DNA of 64,000 nt from Triatoma infestans (Eukaryota > Arthropoda > Insecta > Hemiptera > Reduviidae): positions 1 to 64,000 of the forward strand of contig JAAEAF010002754.1 of the NCBI GenBank assembly GCA_011037195.1, in the 5' to 3' direction. Numbering within the stretch: position 1 is the stretch's first letter; each line of letters starts with the position of its first letter. The position numbers and the translations under genes were made by a program. Below are positions 27,001 through 36,551 of the stretch, one piece after another. The notes beneath the pieces were generated by a model. That model made no database searches, was not told the DNA's origin, and was given only the letters and a program-made list of their open reading frames with translations.

Positions 27001-30000
27001 GAGGTATTATTTGTTGGCTAGGAGAGATTGGAACAGATTGCTGATGAGCTGAAAAGTGTCAATGAAAAGACTGAAGTACTATTGGATGGTAAAAAAGATA
27101 GTGGAGAAATGATTAAGAGTCAAGTTGAAGCGCTACAAAGTCGACAGCAGCAATTACTCTTTGAACAGACACAATTGGTTAATCAAAGTTTACATTATAA
27201 TAGGTAAATCTATATTTAATGTTATATTATTATGTTAAAGTTATATTTATTATTATTATTATTATTATTTTATACTTTAAACTGCTGGAATACTCTTTAG
27301 TTCTCAAAGGTTTCTTTTTCCTCATGTGAGTTTTAACGTCGGCCATTTCCGGGAGATGGTCCCTTCTGAATGGATTTCGCAAATAGTCGTCCAAAACAGA
27401 AAAAAAAAAACATTTAAACTCCTAATAAGAATTTAGTTAGAGTTTTCTCTGAATACAGCGGGCAGGCGATAATATCAGTTAAAGAAACTAAATGAATACA
27501 AATCTGGTCGATCAAGACTTTTTCTTATAGCTTCCAACTGTGTTTTTTCTTCAAAAATGTTTCTGTTTATTTAACCTCTTTACACAGATATAAATGGTGG
27601 TTATATTAGACTTGAACAGGAAACCTTTACGTCCCATCGCTTCCAGAAAACCAGTAATAAAAAGAAGCAATGGTCTGTATTGAAGAATGTTCTTCTTTAT
27701 GACTTGGAATTATTACAACTTATATAATTATTAATTAGAATTAGAACTGTTAGAGTTAGAATGGCACCTAAAGACGGAATGGCCTTAATGAGTTTGCGTA
27801 ATCACTCAGAACTCTTCTAAAGTAAATTTTTCTGGAAAAGAGCTTACAAATCGAAGTATATATTATATTTGTTGTGGTGGTTGGTTCCGCAGAGCTGGAA
27901 AGCATCAGAGACATTTTCCGTGGTAGCCTGCTTCATTTTGTGGTCATCGACCGGTTTCGGGCGTTCGCCCATCTTCAGGATGCGTTCTTCAGACAGTGTG
28001 CCAACACAGACTCGTACAGAGACTTAGTTTCACACTAACTGATCAGTTAGTGTGAAACTAAGTCTCTGTACGAGTCTGTGTTGGCACACTGTCTGAAGAA
28101 CGCATCCTGAAGATGGGCGAACGCCCGAAACCGGTCGATGACCACAAAATGAAGCAGGCTACCACGGAAAATGTCTCTGATATATATTATATATTTTATG
28201 AAATATATCACATGGAAATAACATACATAAACTGGAAAAAGAAAATCAGTAAATTGGCTGAATGGTTGTCAAATAAGTCCGAAATTGGATCCCCAGTAAA
28301 TTTCAAATAGCTTGAACTTTCCACTATTTTGCGTACTTTACGAGTTCTGCTATTAACCGAGTTCTTTAAAAACATTATTATTATCTTTTTCTTGTTGAGG
28401 GGAATTCAGTCTATATATTTCCAGTACAAAATAAATCTACAACCACCACCTCCTATTATGCAATTGTTTGCTCGTCGTTTCGTATGAAGCACTTACTCAT
28501 TATCTAAAAGTGGTAAATCTTAATTTCTCGATTTCTCATGATTAATATAATTTACCTGAATTTTTCAGTTACAAAACATGATTTATCTAATTCCGAAAAT
28601 TCTCTTCTTGTTTTTAGGTTTTATAGGAGAAACAGCACCGGCAGATTAACATATCATGATCCAGAAAGACCTGATACAGATGATACGGACTCTCAGTTGT
28701 CATACAGTAATGATAGTTCCCCATTACCGGTATGTTTATAAATTTATAAAACAAAAAAAATTATTAATGCAAGCTGCATAAATGCGCAATCAAAATAGAC
28801 TCAAAGTTTAATCATTGTTATGAATTCATGGACATGATTGTTTTTTTAATTTTTTTTTATTGCCATATTTGACTGTTCATGTGACCTTTAGCTCAAATTA
28901 CAGGACATCGGTGATTCCAGAGATTCAATGAGCCGTGAGTGTGACCCTTCTGAACATAGTCCGGGTAAACATAATCAGGTAAAACGGGTACAAGACAACA
29001 AAGAAAATAATGGCTTTGAAACGGATACTAATATGGCTGGCAACAATTCTGGCACTAATAACACTGATAATTAACAAGTGCTTTAATTTTGTGAAAAAAT
29101 AAAATATACATTACAATATGCTTTTTTGCAATAAAATCTGTAAATATGTATTATTTTGAATTTTTAACGGAATTATTTCTCAAAGTAAAATATTGAATTC
29201 TCTTCCTAACTACAAAAATTTGTTATCAATTTAAACAGATTTATTTGCGAATTGAATCATTACAAGGTTATTCGGTAACCGGTAGAAATTTCTAGTCACA
29301 AATTTTAATATCTATTAATTATATTTATATATATTTTTTTTGTATCTATAAATTGTATAAATTTACAATAAACATTAAAAAGGGCCTTGTTAATATTTAA
29401 AAATAAAATTTTTAATCTGTTTTCATCGCTGGGGTAGTTAGGAAGTTTTTTAAGTAATAGAATTTATTGATTATTAAAACTTTTTTTGAAGATCTTTTTG
29501 TACATTATTGACCTGTACACTATATACCATTATTCTGGGGTATTTAAATCAGGATTAAAATAACTTCTTTGCAGGTAATTAAAAAAAAAAAAAAAGATAC
29601 TACAAAGTAATGAAAAATATTAGTAAAGAGTAGGATTGAAAATGTTGCGGGTTTGGTGATGGAATGCATGAGCAGTTGTTAACAAGTGTTGATAAGATTT
29701 GGGTGAATAAAAGTTTCTTGCATGTTTTGGTGATGGTTTAGATTAATTTTCGTTGATACGGTGTTTTTAAGCAGGAGTTAGCTCATCGCAGAGAACAGCT
29801 TTTAAAGAAGCAAACGTTAAAGACTTTAAATTATTTATATTTTGTAAATAGTAATTCAAAATAAGGATTAGCATGGTTCGTCATATCTTATTTTGGTTGC
29901 GAAATCACTATGGAGTTTCTCACACTTGCGTAACCGTAAATTTGGCCAACTCAAAATTCGGTATTTTGTCTAAAGCGTAACAATGTGGTATACTGCTTCA

Positions 30001-33000
30001 GTAACAAGTCTGAGTTCTCTAATGGTCAAATAGTTGGATAACCACACAAGTTATGTCTGTTCGGTAGAAAACATGTTTTCTCCAGAGCCTTCCTTCACTT
30101 CTGTGAAGTGACGTAAAGCCGTCTCAGATTCAAAAATTTATTGGAAGTGTCAACAATTTTTAATTTATGAAATTAGTATTCCCTATACATTGCTTGTATC
30201 CTTTTTTTGTTCTCATTATTTTTCTTCTTAAATTGAGTATTTCTTTATTTTGTGGTTTCTTAGATTGAGTAATTGCCACCAACTGAAACTATTACACCTA
30301 GCCATTATTTTTTAATGATGATAAAGATAAATTAACTAAAACTCAATTTAATTTTAAAGAATTTGAAATTTATATTGGCACACAATATTTTAAAATCACT
30401 TCTTGATAGCTTCTGTTTTCATTGGCTCTTTAAAGTTCTAATTATTTGAAAGAGTGAAATGCATGTTTATTTAATTATATGTAAATCAGCCGAATACTTG
30501 CAAATCAAATCATTTGTCTACCAGCTAACACAAATATCCATAACAATTTCTCATTTTATAATCTTATTATTTCTTTAAATGCGTTAGCGAAACCATAACG
30601 AAATATAGTTAATGGCATTTAATAGAATGAAAAGCTTGATTCTACAGCTACCCTCCAGAACACAGTAAAGACATAACAATGTAAGACGTTTACCAAAAAT
30701 CATTGGAGCAATTTTTCAGGATAATCGTTATAAACATATACTACGTGAAGTGTTTTTTGACCAAACTTTTTTGAGTCGAACTTCCTTGTGATACCTAAAC
30801 GGATTCAAGTTTAGACTACTAGAGATTATTTGTTTTTTTAGGAAAGATCTCCATTCAACAACAGAAATTTTAAGCAAGATTATTTTATGATTCCTTCTTT
30901 CAAAAACTTATTTTTCTTTGCATGTAGTTATAGGTGATTATTATTCCATTTAAATTATACTAAGAATGGTGGTTGGGTCCGCAATAATAAACAGAGATTG
31001 TTTCTATAATAGCCTGCTTGATTTTTTTGGTTTCAAACATTCGACCATCTTCGGAAGTCTCTAAACTGATTTCGTTCTGTGCAAGTTTACGTTATCATTC
31101 TGTTTATCCAGACAATCTGAAGATGCGTGAACGCCCGATAATAACAAAATGAAACAGGCTATAAAAAAAAAAAACCTAATAGATTTAGAATATTTAACAG
31201 AAATAATAAGATTTTATAAAGTTGCCTAAAAAGCATGACTTCTAGTCTCAAATTCTGATATATTCTTCAAATTTTTCTATAATTATGGTTTTAGATTCAT
31301 AATAATTTGCAGCATATGATATGCTTTATAAATTGATATTGTATAAGATGGAATACTACCATAATCTTATATAAAAAAAATAAATAAAAATGAACCCTCA
31401 CATTTATGCAAATATTTAATAACAATATTTATTGTTATTAAATAAAATTTAATAATAAATTAATTTGCATTTATTTTTTTAGAACGATGGCGATTATGAA
31501 CATGATATTGCAACTGATTTAAAGTTAAAAAAACACCATGATGAATGCTATGAGGAATCATTTTATCAGGAAAATAAAGTACAGGTTAGTTGATTTTCAT
31601 TTATCTATTTTTATTTTTATTGATTTAGGGCTCTAACCTTCAATTTGGCTTTCGAGCCCTTCACTCCACCATTCAACTCTGCCATTGCGTTGTAGACACC
31701 ATTGCATCTTCCATTGAGCAGAAGCAGTATTGTCCAGGGGGGCCTTTCTTGATGTCGCAAAAGCGTTTAGTCGAGTTTGGTATTCGGGCTTGCTGAGGAA
31801 GTTCAAGGGCGTCCTACTAGTACGTATTTTATAATCCTAAATTCCTATTTGTCAGGCTGACATTTTTAGGTAAACCATGGTTCGGCAATTTCTTCAATAT
31901 ATCCTATCTAAGCTGGCGTCTCGCAAAGGAGCATTCTCGCTCCTTTCCTCTACACTATATACATTGCTGACATCCCCATCCTCTCTACTTTTATAGATGA
32001 CAATGCCATTTTCTCCCCGCATTTGCATTTAGGTATCTTCAAAGCCATTTAAACTCACTGGGAACCTGTTGCAAAAAATGGCGAATAAAAATTAACAAGG
32101 CAAAATACCAATATACTACTTTTACATTAAGACGGACTACATTGACCCCTCTATATTTTAATGGTATTTCACTTCCAGCTGCTGACTATGCACGCTACTT
32201 AAGGGTTATACATCGGCAAACGGCTCACCTGGAACCCCCACACGACTAAAAAGACAAGTCCTCACCAGACGATTTAAACTATTATCCCTACTACTCGGCA
32301 GACGATCTAAACTATACCTACAATATAAAGGATATTGTGGTAAATACATATTAATACTCAGACATATGTGGACATACGCTATTGAACTATACAACCGAAC
32401 ATTCCAGTTTCCACCGAATCCAGTTAATCAATCCAAAATCGTCAGAAAAATTGTAATGCCCCTTCTATGTGTCAAATTTTACCCTAAATCAAGACTTCGG
32501 TATTCCTCACATAGCCGTTTGAAGTTGCCAAGTCCAAATACAATAAGTTCAATCTGTCCCTCTCTGCTCACCCTTAAACCTTTAGTACGCCAGCTAGGTT
32601 CCTCTACACTTCCAGATAATCCGCCCAGACGATTGAAACGCCGCAGGCTTCGAGACACTCTAATGAATACTAAGTTATAAAAGTGTCATATGTTTCTGAT
32701 AGAGTCTCATCGCTGGGTGAGTTCTTCACTCAAGGGACTCAGGTGATTTGCTTTCCCCAAATTTACTATTGTATTTATATAGATGTAAATTACTTATAAA
32801 TGAAAAAAAAGTTATTTAGGTTTTAATTATTGAAAAAAAAGAGTTTTATTTGCTGGTGGGTTTATTTATTAAACATTTATATTACATTGATAAATTAACA
32901 TAAAAAATGAATCAGAATAAAATTTTACTTAGTTTTCTTTGGGGCTTTCATTTTTATGCTTTATTTTGGGTTATATTTTAGCCGGACAAGAAATCATCCA

Positions 33001-33311
33001 CATCTTTTATCGAAAAAAATTTAGCTTGTGGGTTGCAGTTGTACCTAATTCATATTTAATCAATCGTCTTTTGTATCGAAATACCTATCATAAAAATTTC
33101 AGCAGTTAATCTGAACAATCTATGAATTAAAACTGATTTTTTTTTTTTTTTTTTTTTTTTTTAATACTTTGTTCTCCAGGTAATCGCTTCCAGTGGAGGA
33201 AATATAATAGCAGTAGCAAATCCTGCGCTTTCAATGTCACCAGCTATGGCCATGGACAATGGGAGAGCCTCAATTTTAAAAAAGGATACATTATCAGCTG
33301 GTGATATCTAG
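15097..33311 (+). CDS. nab: Nab transcriptional co-regulator (NGFI-A-binding protein), 3' part, multi-exon
   Basis: Nab proteins are nuclear co-factors that bind EGR-type zinc-finger factors and repress or modulate their targets. Coding exons assembled by GT-AG junctions and phase: 15097-15287, 15435-15641, 19333-19449, 22597-22730, 22825-22933, 27022-27203, 28618-28729, 28904-28978, 31483-31584, 33180-33311 (stop TAG at 33309). Frame holds throughout, giving 452 visible residues. The first exon is a proline-rich linker with a run of eight prolines. The next four carry the NCD2 domain: the stretch [20 protein letters not shown], then [40 protein letters not shown] and a basic KRCR segment, matching Nab1/Nab2 as I know the family. 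Exon 27022 is a glutamine-rich probable coiled coil; later exons are acidic and polar. The first exon enters with 2 nt before ATG 15099, so upstream exons with the NCD1 domain are expected but were not found in the first 15 kb. Family identity is very secure; exact ends rest on splice consensus only. Confidence 0.92.
15720..15905 (+). mobile_element. LINE 3' fragment in a Nab intron
   Basis: Encodes [12 protein letters not shown] and [14 protein letters not shown], the cysteine-finger end of an RNase-H-bearing LINE. It is a diverged duplicate of 17105-17285 (shared gattctc..gat and actgcgacgc.tcttcagaca stretches). Confidence 0.6.
16240..16830 (+). mobile_element. LINE reverse-transcriptase C-terminal relic in a Nab intron
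   Basis: Across frames it encodes [48 protein letters not shown] and [20 protein letters not shown], the standard order at the C-terminus of endonuclease/reverse transcriptase LINEs. Multiple stops. Confidence 0.75.
16850..17300 (+). mobile_element. LINE RNase H and tail fragment in a Nab intron
   Basis: Encodes [20 protein letters not shown], the RNase H block with its conserved H and D residues, then [13 protein letters not shown] sequence and the same cysteine-finger end as 15720-15905. Confidence 0.65.
17805..17860 (-). ncRNA. Hammerhead-like motif, family C, isolated copy
   Basis: On the minus strand: CUGAAGA (17849-17843), one A, helix II GGCAA/UUGCC with a short loop, GAAAC, then GUC followed by GGU, where GG can pair with CC just before the core (helix I). 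No catalytic activity is shown; a motif call. Confidence 0.45.
18400..19165. repeat. Fold-back element, family B (copy 1, long loop)
   Basis: The left arm, about 18400-18650, and the right arm, about 18925-19165, are inverted copies: tctggtatttatgcgtcgta against its complement, gcatgcatatttcg, cggattttcatccatcgtca, aagttcgtgtagagagttca, then a CA/TG run and ataattccat. A spacer of about 270 nt separates them. Hammerhead-like cores lie at 18482-18453 (-) and 19090-19119 (+). Confidence 0.7.
19450..21300. other. Nab intron without recognised elements
   Basis: AT-rich, with A and T runs; a GC-richer patch near 21125-21245 is unassigned. Confidence 0.45.
21303..21475. repeat. Family A repeat, single decayed copy
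   Basis: Contains acattttccgtgatagcctg, cttcatctcgatttcggggg, catcttcaggatgcgtttgt and cagacagtgtgacaacaaag. The reverse strand keeps CAUC-CUGAAGA and a terminal GAUG, but helix II is disrupted by a short insertion. Confidence 0.6.
21815..22160. repeat. Fold-back element, family B (copy 2, short loop)
   Basis: Arms 21857-21975 and 22025-22142 are inverted copies sharing the family B blocks (tctggtattttatccgtcgt, gcatgcatatttcg, gattttcatccatcgtcaga, aagttcgtgtgga). The right arm encodes CUGACGA (22068-22074), U, UGAU/AUCC around a GAAA loop, GAAAC and GGUC ending at 22097. The flanking sequence gtatcttttctgtt appears on both sides. Confidence 0.75.
22934..24591. other. Nab intron 5' part
   Basis: After the donor at 22934 the frame stays open to TAG at 23020; beyond that only the double hairpin at 23886 is notable. 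Confidence 0.45.
23886..23931. repeat. Two adjacent perfect hairpins
   Basis: catcaagc-gtt-gcttgatg (23886-23904) is followed without a gap by ttgacgctgc-ccaattc-gcagcgtcaa (23905-23931). It sits in a Nab intron near an unusually GC-rich patch (to about 24040). Confidence 0.7.
24592..24872. repeat. Fold-back element, family A
   Basis: Arms of about 120 nt (24592-24712 and 24750-24869) are imperfect inverted copies with a 37-nt centre. The minus-strand core at 24673-24636 reads CAUC-CUGAUGA-U-GAGC..GCCC-GAAAC..-GAUG, which keeps the textbook CUGAUGA; the plus-strand core at 24790-24819 also has CUGAUGA and GAAACCGGUC but a decayed helix II. Confidence 0.7.
25480..25985 (+). mobile_element. 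Mariner transposon with internal deletion
   Basis: Encodes [30 protein letters not shown] (helix-turn-helix) and [15 protein letters not shown], then jumps directly to [14 protein letters not shown] (final catalytic Asp) and FEINPKNFM in shifted frames. The region with the first two catalytic acidic residues is missing. A Nab intron hosts it. Sequence near 25965-25990 may be the terminal inverted repeat. Confidence 0.8.
27872..28181. repeat. Perfect palindrome, family A fold-back with two hammerhead-like cores
   Basis: Positions 27904-28042 are the exact reverse complement of 28043-28181, centred on tgatca with no spacer. Family A sequence extends on the left to about 27872 (ggtggttggttccgcagagc) without a right-hand counterpart. 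Each arm holds one core, at 27982-27945 (-) and 28103-28140 (+). Confidence 0.9.
28103..28140 (+). ncRNA. Hammerhead-like ribozyme motif, family A, best copy
   Basis: Helix I CAUC (28103-28106) pairs with GAUG (28137-28140). Core CUGAAGA (28107-28113) fits CUGANGA; one extra U (28114); helix II GGGC/GCCC (28115-28118, 28123-28126) with loop GAAC; GAAA (28127-28130); helix III A-U and C-G with loop CG; GUC (28134-28136) as the cleavage triplet. The extra U is non-canonical, and activity is inferred only. Confidence 0.55.
28904..29074 (+). CDS. nab: Alternative terminal exon of Nab (short isoform)
   Basis: Exon 28904-28978 has a usable donor (CAG/GTAAAA at 28979), but without splicing the frame continues for 31 more codons to TAA at 29072-29074. 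The added tail is hydrophilic and rich in Asn, Asp and Thr. Two AATAAA signals follow at 29098-29103 and 29130-29135, at a normal distance for a 3' UTR. The alternative is the spliced path to exons 31483 and 33180. Both ends look functional, so this is probably an alternative last exon giving a 406-residue visible product instead of 452. Confidence 0.6.
   Translation, partial: DIGDSRDSMSRECDPSEHSPGKHNQVKRVQDNKENNGFETDTNMAGNNSGTNNTDN
29150..30960. other. Nab intron downstream of the short-isoform end
   Basis: AT-rich; no exon or repeat family recognised. Confidence 0.45.
30962..31175. repeat. Family A repeat, decayed fold-back
   Basis: Begins ggtggttgggtccgcaataa, carries tagcctgcttgatttttttg and gaccatcttcgg, and ends ctgaagatgcgtgaacgccc..aaaatgaaacaggctata. 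The ribozyme-like core is broken. Confidence 0.55.
31620..32815 (+). mobile_element. Jockey-like LINE relic in the last Nab intron
   Basis: Frames in order: [17 protein letters not shown], a FIDDNAIF stretch (the FADD-like catalytic box of reverse transcriptase), [42 protein letters not shown] and [10 protein letters not shown], then a final LKRRR end and an A-rich tail at about 32800-32815. Frameshifts are frequent. It lies in the sense direction between exons 31483 and 33180. Confidence 0.85.
33136..33163 (+). repeat. Long T tract before the last Nab acceptor
   Basis: An almost pure T run about 15 nt upstream of the acceptor at 33178-33179; it acts as an extreme polypyrimidine tract. A similar run lies at 51495-51520. 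Confidence 0.7.
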
Positions 33312-33600
33312 CCCATTTATAAAATACCAAAATTCCTTTCTCAAAAAGATTATAATAAATAATTAATTTTCGTTTTTGTAAATGTAAAAACTTTTGTAAA
33401 TAATTGTAATTTATATATATTTGTAGATAATTTATGTAAACAATTTAAAAAAAATTTGCCAAAGTAATTTTATTTTATTTTTTCTAATATTTCTGTAAAT
33501 ATCTCTGTTTACAATCTCCCTTCAATATTTTATTGTAAATAATAATGTAACCTTCAAAGAAAATATTTGTAAATAAATTCTTAAAATTTAAAAAAAAATA
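33312..33600 (+). promoter_or_regulatory. nab: 3' UTR of the long Nab transcript with Pumilio-type elements and poly(A) signals
   Basis: AATAAA occurs at 33354-33359 and 33572-33577, followed by A-rich sequence. The octamer TGTANATA, the Pumilio/PUF recognition element, occurs at 33395-33402, 33422-33429, 33494-33501, 33534-33541 and 33568-33575. The distal poly(A) signal overlaps the last one. Regulation by Pumilio is inferred from the motif only. Confidence 0.6.
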
Positions 33601-36551
33601 TATTGTTACTACCTATTTTTGAATGTAAATTGCCATTCTTTTCCCAAAAGTTTTTTAAATTTATTTACTTTCTCTCTGCTTTAAGAGAAAGTATAATGTT
33701 CATTCAAATATTCGAAATTGAATTATAACTGGAAAATGTTTTGAGGAACCCAGAGAATGAATAATGAGGTTTTTAAGAAATTGTTTCGTGTGTTTATGTT
33801 TATGTTAAATTTTAATATTTCGTTAGGACATAAAAAATGTACCCGGCAAAACGTTTTGGAGAAAAGACAAACAAAAAGGCAAAGGCACTGATATATGCAA
33901 ATCCACACCGGATAAAAAGTATTTTGGAAGAACCATAGATATAATATCCATCCCATTGACGGAATATTACATTATTAAAATTAAAATGTTTTATATTCGT
34001 ATGCTACAACGCTTTCTGACTTTTTTTAAGTTTAAGTAAAAATTTTGGTATGTTGTAGATATATCAATATATTATTATCCAAAAGTGGCACATATTTGAG
34101 GAGGCCTTTACTAGTAGAACTATAGGCATTAATTGTATACCAGAGCCTATTAAACCAGTCAACTTTATAAGTATGTGAAACACAAGCAAACTTCAAAAAC
34201 TTTCTTTATTTCATAAAAGTATTTGTTGACTGTTGATGAATTTTTTTATGAAGAAATTTGGTGAGGATCGGTCAAGAAAGAAACAGTCAGTTATGCCAAC
34301 ATTGGTCAGAGTTTCCTGTCTTTATCAGGGCTTTAATATATAGATAATAGTGAAGATGTCAGAGTGAATTTTTAAACATACACATTTGTTACATCGCAGA
34401 AACATAAAAAAAGAAAATTAAAAGTTACTATTTTCTTGCCTTAAATCATCTCAGTTTGATGATAATGTATGTTTAAAAATTCTTTCTTCACAACTATCTA
34501 TATATTAAAGCCTCTTAATAAAGACAGGAAACTCTGTCAAAACGTTGGCATAATTGAATGCTTCTTTCTTGACCGATCCTCACCAAATTTCTTCAAACAC
34601 TTACCAATTATCTTCAAACTTGGTGTTATTTGATACATTTAATTGGTTTAATATTATATATAGTTGGAACATACAATTTCAGAAATGTTACTTTCTATTG
34701 AGGAAAATCGTCTCCAGATCCTCCGTACAAAGATGTTCCCGCAAAAAAAAATGTCAACTGAAATGATCTGTTTATAAAAAGTGGTATGCTTGCAAAATAA
34801 CAATCCATTCAATAAACTTCTTATCGATTTCTTTGATGTCATAGTCTCCTAAACGAACTATAGTAAGAACTTGTTGCCATTGTCACTTTCAATTAAAAAA
34901 AAAAACACTATCGCACTTAGAGGCCTCAAAACATGTTTCGATGAAATCTCAAACGTCAAAAATTTGACGAAAATTAATACTTTCTCTTATTTCAGAGAAA
35001 ATTGAAATAAAGTTAAATTTGATTAATGATTAGTTTATTTAAAACATTTTCATTAGTTGCATACTGAAATTTATTATCTAAATTTATAATGGGTTACCTT
35101 TGGAAAGCGGGTTAACCCGATTTCCTTATTCCATTCATTCTGAGGAATGAATCCCTCCAAATTCAAAAAAATCACTTTGTTTTTAAGGTTTGTATCGAAT
35201 TGCCTCGCCATTAAATACCTCTTCATCTGAACTGAACTGTAGTCGAGTTCACTCTTAGTGCATCTAAGATGGGACAGTCAGGAAGAAATGCTTCACCGAG
35301 CAAGTTGAACTATATTTGAAGGGTCTTATGTTTATTCATAAACTGTGTAATTGCTACATGACTTTTCAATGCATTTCGCCCTTAGCCTTTGCTAAAAACC
35401 TGGGAAGAATTTATGTGTCATTCTAAGCCGATAAGATTCATTCGATCCTCTTGCCATACTTACACTGGTCGATTCACTCTGTAGCTCTTCATATCACCAG
35501 ATTATCAAAGGAATCCGGCGAGCCCTTTCTTAGTTTATATTCCAGCACGACAAAACAAGATCCAAAGGAAGCACCCTAACGATAATAGTGAAAAGTGTGC
35601 TGCATAGCTCTCTGACGTAACATAGATTGCACTTCTGATACAATTTACCTTCTAATAAAATTTACTTTTCGTCTGTTGTGTGCACAGATTTTAAGCAACA
35701 TGTTTCAGCTTAAATGGCTATTTCTATTTGTTACTATTCCATTATAGACTGCCAAGGCAAGATTTTTTCAGGCTGTTATTTTAGAAATGGTAAATAAAAG
35801 AAGAGCCATTAGCATTCATACATCAATACATGTTCCTAATCCCTTCCTCGCGTACCGTCTAAAGGGATTGAATATGACATATATGAAAAAAATGATAATA
35901 ATTCGTTTATTTCAATAAGAAAATTATGCCTTTGAACTTCTATTTTTGCAAGTAACAAATTTAGAATGTATTACTTTATGTCAGATAGAGATGAGATTTT
36001 TTGCGGGATTTACTTTTCTCGACGACACTTTTTGAGGGTGATTTTCTTTCGTATTCTATAATCAATTGCAAAGTTTAAATAATGTAGCAGATCTGTCCAA
36101 TCATATCGTATATTTAGTTTAAAATAAAACTATAGTGCAAAAACAAAAAGATCTTAAAATAAAAGTAATTTCCATTTTTTTTTTTGTAGGATAACAGTTT
36201 CCTACTAGATTATCTGTTTTATATTTTCCACTTATTTCTAACTATATCTATTTTGCACCTATTAACTATGTTCCAAAATGACAAAATGCATTAAAAAATA
36301 TATTACGGTGCAACAAAAGTTGGTGCATTGTTTTGAATAGAATATGATCGATTAAAATAGATAACGTGATAGTACTGTAGTCTCAGACGGTAGAAACCTG
36401 TTACGAGAAGAACGTTTTCAGCAGATTATGAATGATCTTTCCCATTGGCTACCACTTACAATAAAGTGCTTAAAAAAAAAAAATGCACAGAATTTGAAAT
36501 GTTTACGCACTATTATTTTAAATTCATCAAACTATATGATAACAAAAATAT
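33601..36551. other. Intergenic, Nab to receptor A
   Basis: Small family U pieces (actttctct..agagaaagt near 33667 and at 34980), the fold-back at 34250, and an unassigned GC-richer stretch 35100-35600 that may be an old LINE. Confidence 0.4.
34250..34595. repeat. Fold-back element, family C
   Basis: Arms 34252-34392 and 34465-34592 are inverted copies (aagaaatttggtgaggatcg, gtcaagaaagaa, ctgtctttat, aatatatagata) around a 72-nt centre. Hammerhead-like remnants lie at 34331-34295 (-) and 34510-34549 (+), with helix II GACAG..CUGUC and flanking GCC/GGC. Confidence 0.7.

Noticed and set aside
28113..28310. 65-codon open frame
   Set aside because: It is the right arm of the perfect palindrome read in one frame.
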